Assembly: GCA_902563555.1 (NCBI GenBank)
Contig: CACEXM010000001.1
Span: 152,758 to 216,757 of the forward strand
Direction: 5' to 3'
Length of the DNA: 64,000 bases
DNA from: an uncultured Pelagibacteraceae bacterium
Lineage (GTDB): Bacteria; Pseudomonadota; Alphaproteobacteria; Pelagibacterales; Pelagibacteraceae
Shown here: positions 27,375 through 35,738 of the stretch, piece after piece
How positions within the stretch are numbered: the first letter of the stretch is position 1
Layout of the letters: every line of letters begins with the position of its first letter
Position numbers and translations under genes: made by a program
Notes under the pieces: model-generated
The model's database searches: none
What the model was told of the DNA's origin: nothing
Seen by the model: the letters and a program-made list of their open reading frames with translations, nothing else

Positions 27375-28110
27375 AAAAGTTAATGCTGCAATTCTTATAA
27401 TTGGTAATGAAATTTTATCAGGAAGAACTCAGGACACAAATACTACCACATTAGCTCTTTGGCTTAATTCAATCGGTATAAAAGTAAACGAGGTAAGAGT
27501 TATTCCTGATGTAGAGAAAACAATAGTCGATACTCTTAATGTTTTAAGAAAATCTAATGATTATGTTTTTACAACTGGTGGAATCGGTCCTACGCATGAT
27601 GATATTACTGCACAATCCGTTTCAAAAGCTTTCAATCGAAAGTATGAAATACATAAAGAAGCTTTTAAAATTTTAGATACTTATTATAAAAAAGGGGAAT
27701 TCAATGAGGGCAGACAAAGAATGGCATGGATGCCTGAAAATGCAGAATTAATTTTAAATCCAACAAGTGGTGCTCCAGGTTTTAGTGTTGAAAATGTATT
27801 TTGTTTACCAGGTGTACCATCAATAATGAAGTCTATGTTGGGAGGATTGAAGAATAAATTAGCTGGTGGAGAACCAATTTTAAGTCATACAATTAATTTA
27901 AGAACTGTTGAAAGTGAAATTGCTAACTCTTTGATGAAAGTTCAAGATCAAAACCAAGATGTTGAAATTGGAAGTTATCCTTTTTTTCATGCTGGTAAGT
28001 TAGGAGTATCAATCGTTTTGAGATCTGAAAATCAATCTAAAATTGACTACTGCAACACTCAAATTCTAAAATTTATAAAAGAAAAAGATATAGAAATTGT
28101 AGAGAGATAA
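27361..28110 (+). CDS. cinA: CinA N-terminal-type molybdopterin-binding domain protein
   Basis: The 249-residue protein has the MoaB/MogA-like domain found at the N-terminus of CinA: ILIIGNEILSGRTQDTNT near residues 11-28, TTGGIGPTHDDITAQSVSKA near 75-94, and SGAPGF and LPGVPSIM further on. The C-terminal nicotinamide-nucleotide amidase domain of full CinA (about 160 residues) is absent, so this is the COG1058-type stand-alone form, sometimes linked to ADP-ribose pyrophosphatase activity. It is divergent from sfsA with only 21 bp between starts. Confidence 0.82.
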   Translation: MSKNKKVNAAILIIGNEILSGRTQDTNTTTLALWLNSIGIKVNEVRVIPDVEKTIVDTLNVLRKSNDYVFTTGGIGPTHDDITAQSVSKAFNRKYEIHKEAFKILDTYYKKGEFNEGRQRMAWMPENAELILNPTSGAPGFSVENVFCLPGVPSIMKSMLGGLKNKLAGGEPILSHTINLRTVESEIANSLMKVQDQNQDVEIGSYPFFHAGKLGVSIVLRSENQSKIDYCNTQILKFIKEKDIEIVER

Positions 28111-28512
28111 ATGCTTTACTTTGCCTACGGTAGTAATCTTCATCACATTCAAATGAAAAGAAGATGTAAGGATAGCATTTTTCTAAAAAAGATAGATTTA
28201 AAAGATTTCAGATTAACTTTTCGAAGTAAATATAGAGCAGCTGACATTGAACCCAAAAAAAATTCAATGGTTCCAGGCGGTTTATTTGAAATATCAAAGA
28301 GTGATGAAAAAAAACTAGATGTCTATGAAGATTTTCCTGTTTTATATAAAAAATATTACTTTTTGTATGAGGGAAAAAAAATAATGACTTATACCATGAC
28401 TAAAAAAACACCTTTTAGATTTCCAACAGAAAGATATTTAAATGTAGTCAAGCGTGGGTACAAAGATTGCAAACTTGATTTAAAATTTTTAGAAAAAGCT
28501 CTTATTAAATAA
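28111..28512 (+). CDS. Gamma-glutamylcyclotransferase-like (GGCT/AIG2) protein
   Basis: The 133-residue protein begins with MLYFAYGSNL, the YGSN substrate-binding loop of the GGCT fold, followed by a motif where Glu should sit near VPGGLFEISKSDEKKLDVYE. These enzymes release 5-oxoproline from gamma-glutamyl peptides or amines, but small bacterial members are poorly defined. It follows the CinA-like gene with no gap. The closing half (TMTKKTPFRFPTERY) is typical of such proteins. Substrate unknown. Confidence 0.72.
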   Translation: MLYFAYGSNLHHIQMKRRCKDSIFLKKIDLKDFRLTFRSKYRAADIEPKKNSMVPGGLFEISKSDEKKLDVYEDFPVLYKKYYFLYEGKKIMTYTMTKKTPFRFPTERYLNVVKRGYKDCKLDLKFLEKALIK

Positions 28513-28519
28513 ATATTTT

Positions 28520-29962
28520 TCAACCAACAATTAAAGTGTCTTTGGATCCGCCACCTTGTGAACTATTTACAATAGTACTACCTTTTCTCAAAGCTACTCT
28601 TGTTAGTCCGCCTGAAGTTACATAATTTGATTTTCCTGTTAAAACGAATGGTCTTAAATCAACATGTCTTGGCTCGATATTATTATTAGTTATAGTTGGA
28701 CCAGTTGATAACACTTCTAGTGGTTGAGCAATAAATTCTCTTGGATTTTTTAAAATTTTCTGTCTTACCTCTTCAATCTCTTTTTTTGGTGCTTTGGGTC
28801 CTATCATTAAACCATAGCCACCTGAAGCATTTGCGGGTTTTACAACTAACTTGGATAGATTTTCCAAAACATATTTTTTTTGATCTTCTTCATGACACAA
28901 ATATGTTTCTACTTGGTTTAACAAAGGTTGTTCACCTAAATAATAAGTAATCATCTTATTTACATACGAATAGACGACTTTGTCATCTGCAACCCCCGTT
29001 CCTATCGCATTTAAGATACCAACATTTTTTTTTAACCAGCATTTAAATAAACCTGGAACTCCAATCAAAGAATCTTTGTTAAATACTTTGGGATCTAGAA
29101 AACTGTCATCAAGTCTTCTATAAATACAGTCAACTTTAAGAGGTCCTTTAACAGTTTTCATATATACATTATCATCTTCAACAAAAAGGTCCTTACCTTC
29201 AACTAAAGCAATTCCCATTTGCTCTGCTAAAAATGAATGTTCAAAGTAAGCTGAATTATAAATTCCTGGAGTTAAAACAACCATGTGAGGATTAGCTGTC
29301 TTTTTTGGAATACACTCAACCATACAATTGTATAATTTATTAGTGTACTGGTGAATTGATGAAACCTTATATCTAGAAAATAGTTCTGGAAAAACATCCA
29401 TCATAACCATTCTATTCTCAAGCATATAAGAGACACCTGATGGTACTCTTAAATTATCTTCAAGAACTAAATATTCCCCATTTTTATTTCTTATTAAATC
29501 GATCCCGGATATATTAGACCAAGCTTTAAACTTTGGCGAAAACCCTTCACACTGTTTTATATAATAGGGAGATTTTAAAATTAAGTCTGCAGGTATTATC
29601 TTGTCTTTAAAAATTTTTTTTTGATTGTAGATATCATCAATAAAAAGATTAAGAGCTTTGGCTCTTTGTTTTAAACCTTTGGAAATTTTATTCCAAACAG
29701 GTTTTGGTATTATTCTTGGAATAATATCTAACGGCCATTTTTTTTCTTCGGCTCTATTATTTGCAGCGTAAACTCTAAAGTTTATTCCCCTGGCGCTTAT
29801 TGTACTCTGACAATTTTTTTCAATTTCTTGTAGTTTCTTTTTGCCGTACTTTTCTAAAATACCAGATATTATTTTTGCGTGTTTTCTTAATTTGTTGTCC
29901 GCTGTAAAATAACCATCATATGCATTTTTGGCGTTGTAATCTTTCCATAATTTAGAGGCCAT
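28520..29962 (-). CDS. Circularly permuted ATP-grasp family protein (DUF404/DUF407)
   Basis: A 480-residue protein of the circularly permuted ATP-grasp type often found next to Anbu, alpha-E and transglutaminase genes. Motifs: ISGIDLIRNKNGEYLVLEDN near residues 151-170, RVPSGVSYMLENR, a VKPANASGGYGLMIGPKA nucleotide-binding loop near residues 371-388, and RHVDLRPFVL near the end. ATP-grasp enzymes join a carboxylate to an amine or thiol, so a peptide- or amide-forming activity is likely; the substrate is unknown. It is divergent from the Anbu gene across 109 bp, supporting a joint function. Confidence 0.83.
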   Translation of the reverse strand: MASKLWKDYNAKNAYDGYFTADNKLRKHAKIISGILEKYGKKKLQEIEKNCQSTISARGINFRVYAANNRAEEKKWPLDIIPRIIPKPVWNKISKGLKQRAKALNLFIDDIYNQKKIFKDKIIPADLILKSPYYIKQCEGFSPKFKAWSNISGIDLIRNKNGEYLVLEDNLRVPSGVSYMLENRMVMMDVFPELFSRYKVSSIHQYTNKLYNCMVECIPKKTANPHMVVLTPGIYNSAYFEHSFLAEQMGIALVEGKDLFVEDDNVYMKTVKGPLKVDCIYRRLDDSFLDPKVFNKDSLIGVPGLFKCWLKKNVGILNAIGTGVADDKVVYSYVNKMITYYLGEQPLLNQVETYLCHEEDQKKYVLENLSKLVVKPANASGGYGLMIGPKAPKKEIEEVRQKILKNPREFIAQPLEVLSTGPTITNNNIEPRHVDLRPFVLTGKSNYVTSGGLTRVALRKGSTIVNSSQGGGSKDTLIVG

Positions 29963-29998
29963 AAAATATCTTCAAATTTTAAATTAATTAATTCAATT

Positions 29999-30013
29999 GT
30001 ATAATTGTTATAC
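29999..30013. promoter_or_regulatory. Perfect 15-bp palindrome in the divergent ATP-grasp/Anbu promoter region
   Basis: GTATAA, a 3-base spacer TTG, then TTATAC form a perfect inverted repeat midway between two divergent starts. It contains TATAAT on the plus strand and TATAAC on the minus strand, so it may be overlapping -10 boxes, an operator, or both. A TTGTTA at 30005 with TAGATT at 30029 is another possible promoter for the Anbu gene. Confidence 0.35.
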
Positions 30014-30071
30014 CTGTTATGTAAGAAATAGATTATACATTATGCAAATTTAAAAATATTGCTTAAAAATA

Positions 30072-30797
30072 ATGACTTATTGTATTGGTATAAAAGCAAA
30101 TGATGGCCTAGTTTTTGCATCAGACTCTAGAACGAATGCTGGGTTAGATAATGTAAATATTTACTCAAAAATGTTTACTTATGATGTTGGTGACAGAACT
30201 ATTGTAATCGTTACCTCTGGAAATTTAGGTACCTCTCAAGCTGTATACAAATCTATTGAAAAAGATTTAGAGAACACATCTGGAGAACTCAATTTGAATA
30301 CTTGTAAAGATTTTGACCAAATAGCTTCTTACGTTGGATCGCTAAATATAAAACATTCAATGCCAAAAGGCATTAATACAGATACAGTTTTGCTTGGTTC
30401 AACTTTTATAGTTGGTGGACAAATTAAGGATCAACCGATGGAACTTTACCTAGTTTACCCGCAAGGTAATTATATCAAACCAGCAGACAGTAAACCTTAT
30501 TTAGTAATTGGTGAGGTTAAATATGGTAAACCAATTTTAGATAGAGTTATAAAACCTGATGTGTCTATTGGAGATGCTTCTAGATGTGCTTTGATTTCAA
30601 TCGACTCTACTTTAAAAAGTGACTTAACTGTTGGGCCACCAATTGATTTCGTGGTTTATAAAAAAGATGGATATAAAATTCTTTCACAAAAATGTTTGAA
30701 TATTGCTGATGATGAATATTCTAAAGTATGCAATCAATGGTCAGATGGTATATTCAAAATTTTCAACTCTTTTCCAAGATTTGATTGGGAAAAATAA
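30072..30797 (+). CDS. Anbu (ancestral beta-subunit) proteasome-like peptidase
   Basis: A 241-residue Ntn-hydrolase of the bacterial Anbu family. After removal of Met1 the N-terminal residue is Thr2 (MTYCIGIKANDGLVFASDSR), the catalytic nucleophile of proteasome beta-like subunits. The DSRT motif with the supporting aspartate is near residue 19, and GDASRCALISIDSTLKSD is the conserved C-terminal segment. Anbu proteins form ring or lock-washer assemblies, and weak or no peptidase activity has been reported. The usual partners alpha-E and transglutaminase are not adjacent here; only the ATP-grasp gene is. Confidence 0.87.
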   Translation: MTYCIGIKANDGLVFASDSRTNAGLDNVNIYSKMFTYDVGDRTIVIVTSGNLGTSQAVYKSIEKDLENTSGELNLNTCKDFDQIASYVGSLNIKHSMPKGINTDTVLLGSTFIVGGQIKDQPMELYLVYPQGNYIKPADSKPYLVIGEVKYGKPILDRVIKPDVSIGDASRCALISIDSTLKSDLTVGPPIDFVVYKKDGYKILSQKCLNIADDEYSKVCNQWSDGIFKIFNSFPRFDWEK

Positions 30798-30798
30798 T

Positions 30799-32523
30799 TT
30801 ATCTATTAGATAACCAGATTGTTTGACAAGGATCTAGTTTAATTCTTTTATCAAGTGTAAAAAATATTTTACTCCCTAATAAGTCCCTATATTTTAAAAA
30901 CTTTTGATTTAACTTAAAATATTGCATTTCTGAAGAGAGATTTGTTATGCAAATTATGGTTTGTTTTTTATCAATACTTTCTCTTTTAAAAGAAAATATT
31001 TTTGGTCCAAGATTAATATTCTCTCTATTTGCGTTTGGATGAAACGCTTTTTGTTTCTTTTTGATATTCAGTAGATTTGAAATTTTTTTATAAAAATAAT
31101 TCTCTTTAGAGTCTTTGTTATTAAGTTTGTTTGAAATATTTTTTAAATTCCATTTATATCTATTAACATCTCGATTATTTCCAGTAATAACAAATTTTGC
31201 TTCATCATTAGATGTACCAAACATGGAGTTGAAATAAATCGCTGGCACTCCTTCGAATGCAATCATTATTGAATGAGCAGAGATATATCTTTCAAATGCA
31301 AACTTACCATTATCGTAATTTGTTTTTTTTAGGGCATCAAATATTGTTATATTTGCCTCATAAACCCTTTTTGATTTATTTTGAATTTTTCTATAAGAAA
31401 ACTTTGATCCATTTTTTTTTAACCTGTTAAGAAAATCTTTTAAAACTTTGTTACTTAATAATCCTTCAGTGGGTCTCATTCCAATTCCATCATGGGATGC
31501 AATGAAATTTAAATAACAATTTCCATTTTTACTTTTTGGAAGTTTTTTACTCCAATTATAAAGATACGAATTGTTTTCAAATAAAAAAGCATGGATTAAT
31601 AAAGGTGGTAAGGAAAAATTATATATCCAATTAGCTTCATCATTTTTTCCAAAGTAACTTAAATTTTCTTTTTCAGGCAAGTTTGTTTCCGTAACTATTA
31701 AGGTTTGAGTATTAAGTAAGCCAGAAATCATTCTAAGGAGTTTTATGATTTCATGTGTTTTACTTAAGTTAATACATTTTGTTCCGCTTTCTTTCCAAAG
31801 ATAAGCAATTGCATCTAACCTAAAAATAGTCACTCCATGATTTATTAGGTTAATCATGATCTTTATAAAGCGCAATAACACTGCTGGGTTTTTAAAATTT
31901 AAATCTAATTGATCTGGACTGAATGTTCGCCAAAGATAGTCAGTTTTGTTAAAAATATTTATTTTTTTTAAAAGTTTATGATCTCTTGGCCTTACAACTT
32001 TTGAGGTATTAAATTTCGAGTCTACAGTTAAAAAATAATCTTTACCGGGTCTTTTTGCTTTTAAAAAATTTTTAAACCATAAACCTCTTGCAGATGAATG
32101 ATTAATGACAATATCCGCCATGATATCACTTTTTTTTGAAAAACTTTTTATATCTGACCAATTGCCAAGCTTACCATCTATTTTGTAATGATCTTTTACT
32201 GCAAAGCCACTATCACTACTTGATGGATAAAATGGTAAAAAGTGAACAGTGTTAAAATTTTTACTTAATTTTTTTTGAAAGAAGTTTTTAAATACCTTTA
32301 TTGAATGTTTTTGATTTTGCGCAAAAATGCTATCACCATAGCATATAAGCATTGAAGTTTTTTCAGTTATATTCTTTATCTTTTTTTTATTTTTTTGATT
32401 GAATTGGTTTAAAAGTTGTACAACTTCACTAGTATAAAAATTGACATCTTCTTTGGTGCAGTGTGATTGATAAATATTATTTAGCTTAAAGTAGATCTTT
32501 TTTTGATTTGTTTTGGATAACAT
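30799..32523 (-). CDS. GH13_18 family phosphorylase (glucosylglycerate / sucrose phosphorylase-like)
   Basis: A 574-residue alpha-amylase-superfamily protein. FRLDAIAYLWKESGT near residue 235 holds the catalytic Asp nucleophile, VTETNLPE near residue 277 the acid/base Glu, and IASHDGIGMRPTEG the third acidic residue region. HFLPFYPSSSDSGFAVKDHY and DIVINHSSA are typical of the sucrose-phosphorylase subfamily GH13_18. That subfamily includes glucosylglycerate phosphorylase, and the neighbouring gpgS-like synthase makes that substrate plausible. Sucrose or glucosylglycerol phosphorolysis are alternatives. Its start overlaps the gpgS stop by one base. Confidence 0.75.
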   Translation of the reverse strand: MLSKTNQKKIYFKLNNIYQSHCTKEDVNFYTSEVVQLLNQFNQKNKKKIKNITEKTSMLICYGDSIFAQNQKHSIKVFKNFFQKKLSKNFNTVHFLPFYPSSSDSGFAVKDHYKIDGKLGNWSDIKSFSKKSDIMADIVINHSSARGLWFKNFLKAKRPGKDYFLTVDSKFNTSKVVRPRDHKLLKKINIFNKTDYLWRTFSPDQLDLNFKNPAVLLRFIKIMINLINHGVTIFRLDAIAYLWKESGTKCINLSKTHEIIKLLRMISGLLNTQTLIVTETNLPEKENLSYFGKNDEANWIYNFSLPPLLIHAFLFENNSYLYNWSKKLPKSKNGNCYLNFIASHDGIGMRPTEGLLSNKVLKDFLNRLKKNGSKFSYRKIQNKSKRVYEANITIFDALKKTNYDNGKFAFERYISAHSIMIAFEGVPAIYFNSMFGTSNDEAKFVITGNNRDVNRYKWNLKNISNKLNNKDSKENYFYKKISNLLNIKKKQKAFHPNANRENINLGPKIFSFKRESIDKKQTIICITNLSSEMQYFKLNQKFLKYRDLLGSKIFFTLDKRIKLDPCQTIWLSNR

Positions 32524-33743
32524 TAACTGTATTTTTTGTTATCCTCATTAACAACTTTTTCTAATCTTCCTAAAAAATCAGGTATTGCACTTTTAACCCT
32601 ACTCCATGTAGGTATAAAAGGTGTATCCATTGGGTTAAGAACAAATGCTTCTCCCGCTTTCATTATATTGACAGCAAATAATTCGACAGCTTTCTCCTCT
32701 GTATGGGAATCAAATTTTAATCCATTCATATATGCATCACTTCGATAAATATCTATAAGATCTAATGCAGATCTATAATAAGTTGCCTTTAAAGATCTGA
32801 ATTTTTCTCTACTAAATGTATTTCCCTGTGTGGCTAATTTCTTTATAAATGTTTTTATTATATCAATGGACATTCTTGATAGACCTTTTGTTTCATCGTC
32901 ACTAGATAAAACTTGATGTTTATGATCATAAGTGTCAGCTAAATCGACCTGACAAATATTTTGTGGTGAAAAACTTCTTTGCATTTCAGATAAAATACCA
33001 ACTTCAATCCCCCAATCAGAAGATATTCTTAATTCCGGTAAAACATTTCTTCTGAAAGAAAACTCACCAGCTAAAGGATATTTAAAAGACTTCATAAATT
33101 CCAAATAGCTACTTGGACCAATAGTTTTCTCAAGTGCAGTTAATAAAGGAAAAACAAGTAATCTTGCAACACGCCCATTCATTTTTCCATTGGCAATTCT
33201 TGGATAGTATCCTTTACAAAATTCAAAGTTAAAAAGAGGGTTCACAACTGGATAAAAAAGTTTAGCCAACATCCTTCTATCGTAAGTTTTGATGTCACAA
33301 TCATGGAGAGCAACTGAACGTGCAGTATCTCTTGCAATGGACATTCCAATACAATACCAAACGTTTCGTCCTTTACCGAGTTCACTCGGTGCAAGATCTT
33401 TTTTTTTTAATTCTTTATCAAGTTTTTTTAAAGCTAGTCCATCATTCCAAAGAAGAGAGAAGGGTGTTTTTAGCTTTTTAAAAAATTTCCAAGCTTTTTT
33501 TGCTTGTTTTTCATTGGCTTTATCAAGACCGACAATAATGTGGTCTAAATATTTTGTTTTACTAATTTCCTCTACAATATTAGGTAAAGCGTTACCTTCT
33601 AGCTCTGAATAAAGACAGGGTAAAATTAACTCCATCTTTCTCTCTTTAGAAAATTTTAATAAGTCTTTTTCAATTTCTGTCGTAGATCTTGTCCCAAAAT
33701 CATGCAAAGTTGAGATTATTCCATTTTGAGAAAATTCACTCAT
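32523..33743 (-). CDS. gpgS: Glucosyl-3-phosphoglycerate synthase-like glycosyltransferase (GT81)
   Basis: A 406-residue GT-A enzyme. ILPCLYSELEGNALPNIV near residues 40-57, a DxD-type metal motif HDCDIKTYDR near residue 148, GKGRNVWYCIGM, YPLAGEFSFRRNVLPEL and DWGIEVGILSEM match the glucosyl/mannosyl-3-phosphoglycerate synthase group. It would transfer glucose from an NDP-sugar to 3-phosphoglycerate. The phosphatase encoded just upstream would then give glucosylglycerate, a compatible solute that needs no nitrogen in this form. Sugar specificity (glucose or mannose) cannot be read from sequence alone. Confidence 0.82.
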   Translation of the reverse strand: MSEFSQNGIISTLHDFGTRSTTEIEKDLLKFSKERKMELILPCLYSELEGNALPNIVEEISKTKYLDHIIVGLDKANEKQAKKAWKFFKKLKTPFSLLWNDGLALKKLDKELKKKDLAPSELGKGRNVWYCIGMSIARDTARSVALHDCDIKTYDRRMLAKLFYPVVNPLFNFEFCKGYYPRIANGKMNGRVARLLVFPLLTALEKTIGPSSYLEFMKSFKYPLAGEFSFRRNVLPELRISSDWGIEVGILSEMQRSFSPQNICQVDLADTYDHKHQVLSSDDETKGLSRMSIDIIKTFIKKLATQGNTFSREKFRSLKATYYRSALDLIDIYRSDAYMNGLKFDSHTEEKAVELFAVNIMKAGEAFVLNPMDTPFIPTWSRVKSAIPDFLGRLEKVVNEDNKKYS

Positions 33744-33751
33744 ATCAAATT

Positions 33752-34558
33752 CTAGACATTATATTTTAATTTAGCTAGAGCCTTTTTAATCACATCAGCC
33801 CAGCCTTCAGGAGATGGCTTGTTAGAAAATATAAGATTATCTATATTAATTTGGTCAAGTTTAAATTGATCGTTAAAAACTAAGCAAGGTACATCACAAT
33901 TTTTTAACATATCTAGATCATTATAATTATCACCAACAGCAATTGTTTTTATTTTGTCTTTGGTTTTTTTTAAAATTCTAATAACTTTATTCATTGATTT
34001 CACTTTATTGACGTTATCACAAAGATTTGAAACACGTCCACCTTCTTGTAAAGTTAATGAGTTAGAACTTAAAATTTTTAATAATCTATTTTTCTCTTTT
34101 TTTTCTCCGCTAAATAAAAATGGTAAAGTATATTTTCTATTTAAAACATCCTTAAGTTTGTCATCCTTTTGTCCAAAAATTATTTCCTGTCTTTTTTTAT
34201 CTAGTTTAGAAATTAAAAGACATTTATCCCTTATCTTCTCTGGTATTTTTAAATTAAAAATTTTTAACAATTCCTCTTTTTCTCTGCTTAAAATAATTTT
34301 ATTTGGAAAATTAGAGTTGATTAAGTTTAATCCATGTATTGAAGAACCATTCTCTGAAATATAAGGAAGCTCAACACCTAGCTCCTCATTAAATTTTTCA
34401 ATTTCTTTTTCAGTTTTGCTAGAATTTGGAATGATAATTATTTCGTTGTTAATAAGTTCTTTAATATAATCTTTAATTGGATCAAATTTAAATGTTTCTC
34501 TGTGTAATAGAGTACCATCAAGATCAGTAAAAATTATTAATGAATTCTTCTTTTTCAA
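33752..34558 (-). CDS. Mannosyl/glucosyl-3-phosphoglycerate phosphatase-type HAD hydrolase
   Basis: A 268-residue HAD-IIB (Cof-like) phosphatase. Motif I is FTDLDGTLL with D12 and D14, motif II IIPNSSKTEKEI, ENGSSIHG near residue 70 is typical of the MPGP subgroup, and motif IV is VGDNYNDLDML near residue 217. The position directly before gpgS supports dephosphorylation of glucosyl-3-phosphoglycerate to glucosylglycerate. It follows the ABC ATPase by 5 bp, in one minus-strand operon. Confidence 0.8.
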   Translation of the reverse strand: MKKKNSLIIFTDLDGTLLHRETFKFDPIKDYIKELINNEIIIIPNSSKTEKEIEKFNEELGVELPYISENGSSIHGLNLINSNFPNKIILSREKEELLKIFNLKIPEKIRDKCLLISKLDKKRQEIIFGQKDDKLKDVLNRKYTLPFLFSGEKKEKNRLLKILSSNSLTLQEGGRVSNLCDNVNKVKSMNKVIRILKKTKDKIKTIAVGDNYNDLDMLKNCDVPCLVFNDQFKLDQINIDNLIFSNKPSPEGWADVIKKALAKLKYNV

Positions 34559-34563
34559 TGAGA

Positions 34564-35616
34564 CTATCTTATCCTTTTTTTTGATTTATCAAAAAATAAT
34601 ACTTTATCTTTTGAAAAAGAAATTTTTAATGACTGTCCTGTCCCATTTTCTGAGGATTTTATTATGATTTCATTTCCAGAAATTTTTGTATAAATAATTT
34701 TTTCAAAACCTAAATTTTCAATTAAATCTACTTTTACATCTAACTTGATTTCATTATCATCCTTTATGCTTATATTTTCAGGTCTAACTCCTAAATAGAT
34801 TTCATCTTTAAACTCAAAATTTTCAAAAGTTATTTTATTTTTAAAGAGTTCTATTGTGTTTGAATTAATAATCTGTTCTTTATTAATTTTGATAATATTC
34901 ATTTTTGGTGAACCAATAAATTCGGCTACAAAAATATTATTTGGATCTGAATATATATCATTAGGTGTTCCAAACTGTTCGATTATTCCATTATTAAGAA
35001 CCACAATTCGGTCAGCTAATGTCATTGCCTCTATTTGATCATGAGTTACATAAATGATATTTGACTTTAATTTCTTATGTAATTTAGATATCTCAACTCT
35101 CATTTCAGACCTTAAAGCTGCATCCAAATTTGATAAGGGCTCATCAAACAAGAATACTTTTGGATTTCTTGTAATTGCTCTTCCAATTGCAACTCTTTGT
35201 CTTTGTCCACCTGAAAGTTGTTTAGGTTTTCTCTCTAACAAATCTTCTATTTGAAGTGTAGCAGCTGCTCTTTTGACCTTATCATGAATTTCATTTTTTA
35301 GAATTTTTTCCATTTTTAGTCCAAAAGACATGTTTTCAAAAACATTCATATGAGGATACAAAGCATATGATTGAAAGACCATTGCAATTTCACGTTTAGA
35401 AGGAATTAGATTATTAATTAATTTTGTATCTAAGTAAATTTCTCCTTGATCAATACTTTCTAATCCTGAAATCATTCTTAATAAAGTTGATTTTCCACAA
35501 CCTGAAGGACCTACTAAAACAATAAACTCTCCATCACTAATATTTATATTAAAATTTTTTATAACTTTGTTGTTGTTAAAAGATTTTTCGAGATTTTTAA
35601 TTGTAATTTTAGACAT
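34564..35616 (-). CDS. Sugar ABC transporter ATP-binding protein (MalK/UgpC type)
   Basis: The 350-residue ATPase powers the importer whose binding protein and permeases are divergent on the plus strand. Walker A GPSGCGKSTLL near residues 36-46, Q-loop VFQSYALYPHMNV, signature LSGGQRQRVAIGRA, Walker B VFLFDEPLSNLD and the H-loop YVTHDQIEAM are all intact. A C-terminal TOBE/MalK regulatory domain begins near residue 240 (GSPKMNII, LGVRPENI). It opens the operon with phosphatase, gpgS and GH13_18 genes, tying sugar uptake to glucosylglycerate metabolism. Confidence 0.92.
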   Translation of the reverse strand: MSKITIKNLEKSFNNNKVIKNFNINISDGEFIVLVGPSGCGKSTLLRMISGLESIDQGEIYLDTKLINNLIPSKREIAMVFQSYALYPHMNVFENMSFGLKMEKILKNEIHDKVKRAAATLQIEDLLERKPKQLSGGQRQRVAIGRAITRNPKVFLFDEPLSNLDAALRSEMRVEISKLHKKLKSNIIYVTHDQIEAMTLADRIVVLNNGIIEQFGTPNDIYSDPNNIFVAEFIGSPKMNIIKINKEQIINSNTIELFKNKITFENFEFKDEIYLGVRPENISIKDDNEIKLDVKVDLIENLGFEKIIYTKISGNEIIIKSSENGTGQSLKISFSKDKVLFFDKSKKRIR

Positions 35617-35654
35617 TTTTTAGATTTAAGAGGATTTTAACTAACCATTAAATG

Positions 35655-35683
35655 TTGTTAAAAATTTATTACACTGCTAGATT
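35655..35683 (+). promoter_or_regulatory. Putative promoter for the sugar-binding protein gene
   Basis: TTGTTA (35655-35660) and TAGATT (35678-35683) are spaced 17 bp apart in the 122-bp divergent region. The ATG at 35739 is preceded by an unusually strong Shine-Dalgarno for this genome, GAGGGGG at 35727-35733, which fits high expression of a binding protein. Confidence 0.4.
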
Positions 35684-35738
35684 TATCGCAATGAAAAAAT
35701 CTCGAGTGTTTGGGAAAACAATATAAGAGGGGGAATGA

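Noticed and set aside
33954-34364. A 136-codon plus-strand frame opposite the HAD phosphatase
   Set aside because: Antisense to a gene with intact HAD motifs; Phe/Leu/Ser-rich shadow typical of AT-rich DNA.
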